From NCBI GenBank assembly GCA_031266115.1, contig JAISBQ010000028.1:1-11536 (forward strand): 11,536 nucleotides of DNA, in the 5' to 3' direction. Of this stretch, positions 6,564-11,536 are shown piece after piece (position 1 is the first letter of the stretch; every line of letters begins with the position of its first letter). Source of the stretch: Bifidobacteriaceae bacterium. Its GTDB lineage: Bacteria; Actinomycetota; Actinomycetes; Actinomycetales; WQXJ01. The notes beneath the pieces are model-generated. The model ran no database searches. It worked only from the letters and a program-made list of their open reading frames with translations, and was not told where the DNA came from. A program made the position numbers and the translations under genes.

Positions 6564-7322
6564 ATGCCCGGACGAACCCTCGTGGTGATCCCCACGTTCA
6601 ACGAGATCGAATCGCTGCCCGGCGTCGTCGCCCGTCTGCGCGAGGCGGTCCCTGCCGCGGACGTGCTGGTGGTCGACGATCAAAGCCCCGACGGCACCGG
6701 AGCGTGGGTCGATCGCCGGGCAGTCGAAGACGATGCCGTCCACGTGATGCACCACGGCTCCAAGGCCGGGCTTGGGCGCGCCTATGTCGATGGGTTCGGG
6801 TGGGGCCTCGACCGAGGGTATGAGGTGCTGTGCGCCATGGACGCCGACGGCTCGCACCGCCCCGAGCAGCTTCCCTTTCTCCTGAAGGCTGTGGACGATG
6901 GCGCGGACCTCGCCATCGGGTCGCGGTGGATCCGCGGGGGAGAGGTGGTCAACTGGCCCAAGTCACGCGAGGCGCTGTCACGGGGCGGCAACCTGTACGT
7001 CGCCGCGATGATGGGCCTGCGCGTCCGGGATGCCACTGCCGGGTTCCGGGCCTATCGGGCCGATCTGCTGCGCCGTGTCGACCTTCCCAGCGTGGATGCG
7101 CGTGGCTTCGTGTTTCAGGTGGACATGTCACGCCGGACTGCCGCAGCCGGAGGGAAAATCGTTGAGGTTCCCATCAGCTTTGTCGAACGGGCAGCCGGCG
7201 TGTCGAAGATGAGTTCGGACATCGTCGTCGAATCGCTGATCAAGGTTGCCCGTTGGGGCGTGCGGATGCGCGTGGACGGGCTGCGCGGACGGCGGCGATG
7301 GGACGGCAGCCAGAAGGGCTGA
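6564..7322 (+). CDS. ppm1: Polyprenol-monophosphomannose synthase (GT2 family)
   Basis: This 252-residue cytosolic-face glycosyltransferase is expected to transfer mannose from GDP-mannose to polyprenyl phosphate, making the donor for lipomannan synthesis and protein O-mannosylation outside the membrane. It has the DPM1-like GT2 fold without membrane spans: VVIPTFNEIESLPG (7-20), VVDDQSPDGTG (36-46), GSKAGLGRAY (65-74), the DXD metal and nucleotide-sugar motif in AMDADGSH (91-98), GSRWIRGG, and SRGGNLY. The ribosome binding site AAGGAG (6551-6556) sits within the end of lnt and decides the ATG at 6564. Its pairing with lnt mirrors the fused mycobacterial enzyme and the split corynebacterial one, where the Lnt partner interacts with and boosts the synthase. 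The stop codon lies in a palindrome shared with the convergent rbpA. Confidence 0.92.
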   Translation: MPGRTLVVIPTFNEIESLPGVVARLREAVPAADVLVVDDQSPDGTGAWVDRRAVEDDAVHVMHHGSKAGLGRAYVDGFGWGLDRGYEVLCAMDADGSHRPEQLPFLLKAVDDGADLAIGSRWIRGGEVVNWPKSREALSRGGNLYVAAMMGLRVRDATAGFRAYRADLLRRVDLPSVDARGFVFQVDMSRRTAAAGGKIVEVPISFVERAAGVSKMSSDIVVESLIKVARWGVRMRVDGLRGRRRWDGSQKG

Positions 7323-7333
7323 CAGGTCAGCCC
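7316..7333. terminator. Palindrome covering both stop codons of ppm1 and rbpA (candidate bidirectional terminator)
   Basis: GGGCTGAC (7316-7323), AG, and GTCAGCCC (7326-7333) are a perfect inverted repeat. As RNA it makes a 7-bp stem with a CAGG loop on either strand. The ppm1 TGA (7320-7322) lies in one arm and the rbpA TGA (7329-7327, minus strand) in the other. No U-tract follows on either side, which is common for actinobacterial terminators. It is the only candidate terminator between these convergent genes. Confidence 0.55.
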
Positions 7334-7677
7334 GTGTTGGACATGCGCGCACGTCCGCCGCGCAGGAGCGCAAGGCGTTCGGCAAGCAAGGCCTCCAGTT
7401 CGGGGATGGTCCGCCGTTCCAGCAGCATCTCCCAGTGGGTGCGCGTGTGCTTGGTGGGGGTTGGCGGGGCGTCGGCGTGGTCACGCGAGTACGCCTCCGT
7501 GCCGCACCGACAGTCCCAGACTGCCGGGATCTCGGCGTCGACACAGAACGGGACGATGACGGTGTGCCCGGCAGGGCAGTCGTAGACAGTGTCGATCCGG
7601 TCCGCAAATTCGACCCCGTCGTCCGATTCCATCGACCTGAGGCCGATCCCCATACCTCGAAGCGAACGATCCACCAT
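7327..7677 (-). CDS. rbpA: RNA polymerase-binding protein RbpA
   Basis: This 116-residue actinobacterial transcription factor binds RNA polymerase and the housekeeping sigma factor, stabilises open complexes and affects rifampicin response. The N-terminus VDRSLRGMGIG resembles the flexible N-terminal tail that contacts the polymerase. C34 and H38 in YDCPAGH and C56 and C58 in WDCRCG are the likely zinc ligands of the core domain (about 29-64). A basic linker THWEMLLERRT leads into the sigma-interaction helix through residue 109. The length is typical. The ATG at 7677-7675 has a strong ribosome binding site, GGGAGGAG (7691-7684), 6 bases upstream. The gene faces ppm1 with 4 bases between the stops, the same neighbour relationship as in mycobacteria. 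An ECF-type promoter lies upstream, in line with stress control of rbpA in Streptomyces (SigR). Confidence 0.95.
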   Translation of the reverse strand: MVDRSLRGMGIGLRSMESDDGVEFADRIDTVYDCPAGHTVIVPFCVDAEIPAVWDCRCGTEAYSRDHADAPPTPTKHTRTHWEMLLERRTIPELEALLAERLALLRGGRARMSNTG

Positions 7678-7790
7678 GAGTTGCTCCTCCCACTACGCGT
7701 GCGCGGGGGCACCATGCATCGCATGCACACCCCGCGTGCCGTCCCCGCCATCCGCGACAAATCCGCGCCGGCCACGCATAACACCCTTAA

Positions 7791-7816
7791 AACGTCGCTG
7801 CTGGGAATGGCGTTCC
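7791..7816 (-). promoter_or_regulatory. ECF sigma factor-like promoter upstream of rbpA
   Basis: On the minus strand, GGAAC (7816-7812), 17 bases, then CGTT (7794-7791) match the GGAAC/T-N16-18-CGTT pattern read by SigR/SigH/SigE-type sigma factors. A transcript would start near 7784 and carry a leader of about 105 bases before the rbpA ATG. GGGAA (7803-7807) and TTCCC (7813-7817) form an inverted repeat overlapping the -35. rbpA is a known SigR target in Streptomyces and is SigE-linked in mycobacteria, which supports the call. Confidence 0.55.
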
Positions 7817-7926
7817 CCAGATCCGTGGCATGTCAGTCACACAGGACAAAAGCCCTAACATCCCCACCCGGTGACCCATTCCGAGTTTTCGCTGATCGAC
7901 GAAGTGTCGCCCGGCCCGCTCCCGTG

Positions 7927-7973
7927 TCGGCCCTGGGACCCCACGGCCGATGGGGTGACACCCTTCACACCCC
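7927..7973 (-). terminator. Overlapping hairpins, possible terminator of the MFS gene
   Basis: Three 6-bp perfect stems overlap: TCGGCC/GGCCGA (7927-7932 with 7945-7950), ACCCCA/TGGGGT (7938-7943 with 7951-7956) and GGGGTG/CACCCC (7952-7957 with 7968-7973). Adjacent pairs cannot form together. They lie about 80-125 bases past the MFS stop and upstream of the proposed rbpA start site. There is no U-tract. A terminator role is a guess from position. Confidence 0.25.
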
Positions 7974-8050
7974 TGCCGCACAGCGGCCATGAGTGCCGAT
8001 AATGTACGTTATGTCCGATTGAGCGGGGCTGGCGACGTGCGCGAAGAGTC

Positions 8051-9682
8051 TCAGGGGTCTCCCCCCGCCGGGTCGATCCCCGCCTTGAGGTACCACGCCA
8101 CTGTGGGCTTGCCCTCGGCGAGCGCGGCGAGCGCGCCGATCAGCTGGGAGTCGAAGGCGGTGATCCGCTCGGCCAGATCGTCCAGGTACTCACCCCACGT
8201 GTCGAGGATGAACTCCTCTATGACGTGGTCGGGATGAGCGAGATCGCGCCACATCGCCCACCGGTGGGCGCCAGTGCGATGACGCGACAGGGCGACGTTG
8301 TGGGACTGGGCGAGGAATGCCTGAAGGTTGTCGGCAGGCACGCGATAGGTCACTTCGACACGGATGGGCCCTACGTCGGGGTGTGGTTGCGCGGGCAGCG
8401 CCGGAGGTTGGAGCGGTGTGGGTGTGCGGTCCATGCGGCCTGTGTCGCGCTGGAGAGGCCACCAGAGGACGGTGATGGCGCCCGCAAGGAGCAAACCGGC
8501 CGCAAGGGTGAGCGTGGTGGGCAAGGACAGCGCGCTGGCCACCGTCCCCCACACCACGGAGCCCACCCCCTGGCCGCCCATGAACACCAGGATGTACATG
8601 GCGCTCGCGCGTGCCCTGACCCATGCGGGCAGCGATAGCTGGAGCCCGGTCTGCAGGACCGTCAGGACGGTGATCCAGCCGACGCCCGCGAGGATGAGCA
8701 TCAGCCACACGATCCACGCCACGCGGATCAACCCGGCCGCACCGGTCCCGGTGGCGAAGGCGATACTCGCGGCGGCAAGCAGGGGGCTGAGCGGTGCGCG
8801 GGCGCAGACCTTGGGGCCGATGACGGCTCCGACCACGGCGCCGAGCCCCAGCGCCGCGAGACCGATCCCGTATCCCGCCGATCCGAGGTGGAGCAAGGAG
8901 TGAGAGGTGACGGCGAGCAGTGACCAGAGCGCCGATCCGGGGATGACGAAGAGCGCCGAACGCAGGAGAATGCGGCGCACGACCGGCGCTGCCCGAACGT
9001 AGCGAAGGCCGGCACGGATGGCTTGAGTCATCGAGACCGACGCCGAGCGCGCGGCCGGTTCGCGCCACGCGGTCAGCGCCACCACCACGAAGAGTGTGGT
9101 GGCCGCGTTGATAGCAAAAACCGCCGCGGGCCCTACCCAGCTCAGGAGCACGCCGGCGAGGGCGGGGCCGATGGCGCGGGCGACGTTGACGTTGGCGCCG
9201 TTGAGTGCCAGCGCGGGTGGCAGCAGGCGACGAGGCACCAACTCGGGTTGGATGGCCTGCCAGGCGGGCCCGGCCAGGGCGGTGGCGCAGCCCGACGCGA
9301 ACGTGGTGGCGAGGAGGACCGCGGCGCCGGCCGCGTGCGCCCATTGCAACACCGCCAACGCGGCGGTGACCGCCGTCATGAAGCTCTGCAAGGCGATGAG
9401 GTACCGGCGCCGGCTCAAGGCGTCGGACAGCACGCCGCCAGGCAGTGACAGGGCGAGGACCGGAAGGAGACTGGCCGCCTGCACCAGGGAGGTCAACATC
9501 GCCGCACCCCGGCCGTCGACCAGGACCCACTGGGCGGCGACAGACTGCATCCACGTGCCGATGTTGGAGACCAGCTGGGCAATCCACAGCGATCGGAAAA
9601 CGCCGATGCCGAGCGCCGCGAGTGGGCCCGACGCCTCATCCCCGGGTGGCGGGCGTGTGTCGTGCGCTACAGGTTGTGCCAC
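8051..9682 (-). CDS. MFS exporter with C-terminal soluble domain (MFS_3/EntS-like)
   Basis: This 543-residue inner-membrane transporter of the major facilitator superfamily is most like the EntS-type drug and siderophore exporters. Residues about 22-410 hold around 12 hydrophobic segments. The inter-helix motif GGVLSDALSRRRYL (82-95) matches the conserved MFS loop signature, and QPELVPRRLLPPALALNGANVNVARAIGPALAG (split at 145-177) is characteristic of this subfamily. A proline-rich linker (about 415-436) leads to a cytosolic domain (about 438-535) with a beta-alpha pattern (VEVTYRV, WAMWRD, EEFILDTWGEYL) like dimeric alpha/beta-barrel proteins. This tail is seen in other members of the family. 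The GTG start at 9682 follows a TAGCCT box by 7 bases. The substrate is unknown; no biosynthetic cluster adjoins it. Confidence 0.85.
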   Translation of the reverse strand: MAQPVAHDTRPPPGDEASGPLAALGIGVFRSLWIAQLVSNIGTWMQSVAAQWVLVDGRGAAMLTSLVQAASLLPVLALSLPGGVLSDALSRRRYLIALQSFMTAVTAALAVLQWAHAAGAAVLLATTFASGCATALAGPAWQAIQPELVPRRLLPPALALNGANVNVARAIGPALAGVLLSWVGPAAVFAINAATTLFVVVALTAWREPAARSASVSMTQAIRAGLRYVRAAPVVRRILLRSALFVIPGSALWSLLAVTSHSLLHLGSAGYGIGLAALGLGAVVGAVIGPKVCARAPLSPLLAAASIAFATGTGAAGLIRVAWIVWLMLILAGVGWITVLTVLQTGLQLSLPAWVRARASAMYILVFMGGQGVGSVVWGTVASALSLPTTLTLAAGLLLAGAITVLWWPLQRDTGRMDRTPTPLQPPALPAQPHPDVGPIRVEVTYRVPADNLQAFLAQSHNVALSRHRTGAHRWAMWRDLAHPDHVIEEFILDTWGEYLDDLAERITAFDSQLIGALAALAEGKPTVAWYLKAGIDPAGGDP

Positions 9683-9689
9683 CTCGGCG

Positions 9690-9695
9690 AGGCTA
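9690..9695 (-). promoter_or_regulatory. Leaderless-type -10 box for the MFS gene
   Basis: TAGCCT on the minus strand (9695-9690), followed by 7 bases (CGCCGAG) and the GTG at 9682-9680, has the spacing of a leaderless transcript. There is no good -35 and no Shine-Dalgarno sequence. It lies in the 75-base gap after the MerR gene, so the exporter can be transcribed independently of it. Confidence 0.45.
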
Positions 9696-9757
9696 CCGAG
9701 CGTGGTCCGCGCCTGCTCGCGACGCGACGCGAATCTCAGGTCCGGCGGGTGGACCAG

Positions 9758-10333
9758 TCAGCCGATACGGCGGGCACGGCGGCGGGCGGCGAGTTCATCG
9801 ACAACGTCGGTCGCCTCGACGGTGCCGTCTGTGCGCTCGGAGGGCAATTCGGCAAGGGTCCCCTCAACTTCGCGCCAGACGCGGCCGACGGCGATGCCGA
9901 ACACGCCCTGGCCGCCCTGGACCAGATCGAAGACCTCATCGGCGTTGGTGCACTCATACACGCTGGCGCCGTCGCTCATGAGTGTGAGCTGGGCAAGTTC
10001 CTCGACTCCGCGGGAGCGCAAGTGCGACACGGCTGTGCGAATCTGCTGCAGGGACACACCCGTGTCGAGGAGACGCTTGACCACCTTGAGAACCAGCGTG
10101 TCGCGGAACGAATAGAGCCGCTGGGTGCCGGAGCCCGTGGCGGGGCGGATGGACGGTTCCACGAGACCGGTTCGGGCCCAGTAGTCCAACTGGCGGTACG
10201 TGATGCCAGCCGCACGGCACGCTGTCGGCCCCCGGAAGCCAATCGATTCGTCCACGACTCGGGCACCAAACAACATGCCCTGATCCACGGGAGCGGACGT
10301 TCCGGGCGCCGGAGGGCGGGAATCGGGGCTCAC
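9758..10333 (-). CDS. MerR-family transcriptional regulator (Rv1830-like)
   Basis: This 191-residue DNA-binding regulator carries an N-terminal winged helix-turn-helix of the MerR family at about 34-78 (FRGPTACRAAGITYRQLDYW, then ARTGLVEP and RLYSFRDTLVLKVV). A helical linker follows (KRLLDTGVSLQQIRTAVSHL) and then a short C-terminal domain (about 110-165) without the metal-binding cysteines of MerR itself. The order FHA gene, FtsR-like gene and this gene matches the mycobacterial garA-ftsR-Rv1829-Rv1830 cluster, so this is the Rv1830-type member. The start is GTG at 10333-10331 with ribosome binding site AAGGAG (10345-10340). It has its own promoter (10388-10416). The C-terminus ends in an Arg-rich stretch, LAARRRARRIG. 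The target genes are not known from the sequence. Confidence 0.87.
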   Translation of the reverse strand: MSPDSRPPAPGTSAPVDQGMLFGARVVDESIGFRGPTACRAAGITYRQLDYWARTGLVEPSIRPATGSGTQRLYSFRDTLVLKVVKRLLDTGVSLQQIRTAVSHLRSRGVEELAQLTLMSDGASVYECTNADEVFDLVQGGQGVFGIAVGRVWREVEGTLAELPSERTDGTVEATDVVDELAARRRARRIG

Positions 10334-10387
10334 TGGTGTCTCCTTCGAGATGGCCTCGCCGCGAACTGGGGCGAGGCTTCCCGTGTC

Positions 10388-10416
10388 ACGTTAGGCCGCC
10401 CGACCATGCTGGTCAA
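10388..10416 (-). promoter_or_regulatory. Housekeeping-type promoter of the Rv1830-like merR gene
   Basis: TTGACC (10416-10411), a 17-base spacer and TAACGT (10393-10388) on the minus strand make the best sigma-70-like promoter of the window. The start would be near 10381, giving a leader of about 48 bases with a normal ribosome binding site. A 5-3-5 inverted repeat TGGTCAACGACCA (10410-10422) covers the -35 and a further GACC/GGTC pair (10402-10414) overlaps the spacer, suggesting a repressor site, perhaps for autoregulation. Confidence 0.6.
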
Positions 10417-10457
10417 CGACCAAGGCTCCCCCGGTTTCGGCGTGTCGCACCGGCATG

Positions 10458-10482
10458 TCTCATGTTCAAGCGCAGCATGAGA
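10458..10482. repeat. 7-bp inverted repeat upstream of the merR promoter
   Basis: TCTCATG (10458-10464) and CATGAGA (10476-10482) are exact reverse complements, 18 bp centre to centre, in the 183-base gap between the two MerR genes. The size and spacing suit a dimeric regulator. Directly beside it GGCACAGA occurs twice (10487-10494 and 10499-10506), 12 bp apart. The role is not known. Confidence 0.4.
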
Positions 10483-10516
10483 GTGAGGCACAGAATAAGG
10501 CACAGAGTGGGCCCCC

Positions 10517-11260
10517 CTACAGTCCCCTGCGGGTCAGCGTGACGTGAAGCACAGCCTGAGACAACTGTGTCATAGATTCGGCTATTTCCCGCGCCAACGC
10601 CGCGGCGCGTTCCCTTTGCGCTCCACCACTCCCCCGGCGCGCCGACGTCGCCGCCTCGACAAGGTCGGCCTGGCGCGCCACGGCCACGAACACCGGCCTC
10701 AGATGCCGGACCTCCAAACCCAGGTCAGCGAGCGCCATGGCCGCTTCGACAGCAGCGGTCAGAGCCCCGCCGCTGACCGTATCCACATCTAAGTCCAGTC
10801 CAGCGGCCTGGCAAACCTCCGCGACCAGCGGTTCGCTCGCGCCCGTCAGGGCGGCGAGTTCCTCAGCGTTCATGCGGATGGGCCCGGCGGGTGGCCTGGG
10901 GCCCGGCGTCACGCCCATCGCCTGCGCGGAAGCGGGCGCGCGGTCCAACGCGTCGAGCTTGTCGCGGATGACCCGCAAGGGAAGGTATTGGTCGCGCTGA
11001 GCGGCCAGGACAAAGCGCAACCGTTCGACATCGGCCGGACAATACTTGCGGTAACCACCGCGGGTACGCGCTGGGGTGACCAAACCCTGTTCCTCCAGGT
11101 ACCGCAGCTTCGACGGGCTGAGTGCCGGGAACTCCCCTCCCAGGTCTGCCAACACGTCGCCGATGCTCATGGTCGCCTGGCGTGAAACACCGTGAGGCCA
11201 GCCGGCGGCCGGTTCTGCGGGGGGCGCCGCGTGCGCGTATTGCCGTGACGGGAGACTCAT
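10517..11260 (-). CDS. ftsR: MerR-family regulator FtsR-like
   Basis: This 247-residue regulator is related to corynebacterial FtsR and mycobacterial Rv1828, which activate ftsZ and so link to cell division. The first 30 residues are a Pro/Ala-rich extension. The MerR-type DNA-binding domain starts at MSIGDVLADL (31-40) and continues through FPALSPSKLRYLEEQGLV, RTRGGYRKYCPADVERL and the wing to about residue 105. The C-terminal half (about 130-245) contains MNAEELAALTGASEPLV and long helices, the effector or dimer region of this subfamily. The ATG at 11260-11258 overlaps the FHA gene stop as ATGA, which fixes the start and implies coupled translation; ATG 11170 is an internal alternative. Cluster position directly after the FHA gene supports the name. 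No cysteine metal site is present. Confidence 0.88.
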   Translation of the reverse strand: MSLPSRQYAHAAPPAEPAAGWPHGVSRQATMSIGDVLADLGGEFPALSPSKLRYLEEQGLVTPARTRGGYRKYCPADVERLRFVLAAQRDQYLPLRVIRDKLDALDRAPASAQAMGVTPGPRPPAGPIRMNAEELAALTGASEPLVAEVCQAAGLDLDVDTVSGGALTAAVEAAMALADLGLEVRHLRPVFVAVARQADLVEAATSARRGSGGAQRERAAALAREIAESMTQLSQAVLHVTLTRRGL

Positions 11261-11536
11261 GCCTCGCTGCCACCGGGACTCACGCGCAGCTCGTGGCGGC
11301 GCGGCGAGGGATGGAACGTCAACCGGTACTTACCGATCTGCACCTCGTCGCCGGGCTGCAAGCGCGCCTGGTCTACGCGTTGAAGGTTGACGTAGGTGCC
11401 GTTGAGTGAGCCAGTGTCGCGGACCGTGAAGACGCCGGCGTCACCGCGGAACTCGGCGTGGATCCGCGACACGGTGACATCGTCGAGGAAGATATCCGCC
11501 TTGGTGGAACGCCCAGCCGTGGTGGCCGGCGCGTCA
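11257..11536 (-). CDS. garA: FHA-domain signalling protein GarA/OdhI-like (partial, N-terminus outside window)
   Basis: This is the C-terminal 92 residues of a forkhead-associated protein; its start lies beyond the right edge. Family members bind phosphothreonine and, depending on their own phosphorylation by Ser/Thr kinases, inhibit 2-oxoglutarate dehydrogenase and affect glutamate metabolism. The FHA signature is complete: GRSTKADIFLDDVTVSRIH has the conserved G-R, then S-R-x-H, followed by TGSLNGTYVN and GDEVQIGKYRLTF, which match the GarA/OdhI core closely. The phosphorylatable N-terminal ETTS-type segment, which defines the switch, is not visible, so regulation by kinases is inferred. 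The stop overlaps the ftsR-like start by 4 bases, placing both in one operon. Other FHA proteins share the fold, but the neighbours favour GarA/OdhI. Confidence 0.86.
   Translation of the reverse strand, partial: DAPATTAGRSTKADIFLDDVTVSRIHAEFRGDAGVFTVRDTGSLNGTYVNLQRVDQARLQPGDEVQIGKYRLTFHPSPRRHELRVSPGGSEA

Larger units (their letters stand above)
7678..8050. other. 373-base intergenic region between the MFS gene and rbpA
   Basis: No gene is supported. The region contains the rbpA ribosome binding site (7684-7691), an ECF-like promoter (7791-7816), a cluster of mutually exclusive hairpins (7927-7973) that may end MFS transcription, and an AT-rich quasi-palindrome ATAATGTACGTTAT (7999-8012) that stands out in this GC-rich DNA. 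GATAAT within that stretch resembles a plus-strand -10 box but has no -35 and no downstream gene on the plus strand. Confidence 0.55.

Noticed and set aside
5529..6857. 442-codon open frame antisense to lnt and ppm1
   Set aside because: It mirrors two firmly identified enzymes with catalytic motifs and shows no domain pattern of its own.
7987..8237. 82-codon plus-strand ORF starting at ATG 7989
   Set aside because: No ribosome binding site, it runs into the antisense of the MFS gene, and shows no conserved features.
9096..10115. 339-codon plus-strand frame opposite the MFS and merR genes
   Set aside because: Low-complexity Ser/Arg/Thr/Ala composition, and opposite two genes with clear family features.
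1..11536. CRISPR array, insertion sequence, prophage or rRNA/tRNA genes
   Set aside because: No regularly spaced repeats, transposase or integrase motifs, or RNA gene signatures were seen anywhere in the window.

Overview
The window is GC-rich chromosomal DNA from an actinobacterium. The evidence is the gene set: RbpA, an HelY helicase, separate Lnt and Ppm1 proteins, and a GarA/OdhI-type FHA protein followed by two MerR-family regulators. GTG starts and leaderless-type TANNNT promoters are also frequent. I cannot fix family or genus from the sequence alone. All function calls come from reading the translations; no database search was run.

Left end (1-630): a toxin-antitoxin pair on the minus strand, with a Phd/YefM-fold antitoxin and a PIN-domain VapC toxin that runs off the left edge. 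A promoter carrying short palindromes lies just upstream.

Position 832-4654: a plus-strand group. It opens with a 31-codon ORF, too short for most gene callers, that looks like the first third of TatA. It is followed with a 4-base GTGA overlap by a diacylglycerol/lipid kinase, then by the DEVH-box helicase HelY. In many actinobacteria tatA-tatC sits directly upstream of helY. Here tatC is absent and the TatA-like frame is cut short, which suggests a reduced or repurposed tat locus.

Position 4655-7733: a 346-base spacer holds a GC hairpin, a 13-bp perfect inverted repeat, a C9 tract and promoter signals. It precedes lnt (apolipoprotein N-acyltransferase) and ppm1 (polyprenol-phosphate mannose synthase), which form an operon. 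Facing them is rbpA (RNA polymerase-binding protein). The ppm1 and rbpA stop codons lie 4 bases apart, inside one palindrome. The lnt-ppm1/rbpA order matches the mycobacterial arrangement, except that lnt and ppm1 are not fused here.

Right part (7678-11536, all minus strand): a 373-base spacer with an ECF-sigma-like promoter for rbpA; an MFS exporter with a C-terminal soluble domain; a MerR regulator; an FtsR-like MerR regulator; and a GarA/OdhI-like FHA protein cut by the right edge. This matches the garA-ftsR-(nuclease)-merR cluster of mycobacteria, but the bifunctional nuclease gene usually found between the two MerR genes is missing.

Shared theme: envelope and lipid biology (lipid kinase, Lnt, Ppm1, TatA-like peptide), with transcription and cell-division regulation (RbpA, two MerR proteins, FHA). 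Four genes (vapB, helY, lnt, the MFS gene) show a TANNNT box 6-7 bases before a GTG, the pattern of leaderless transcripts.
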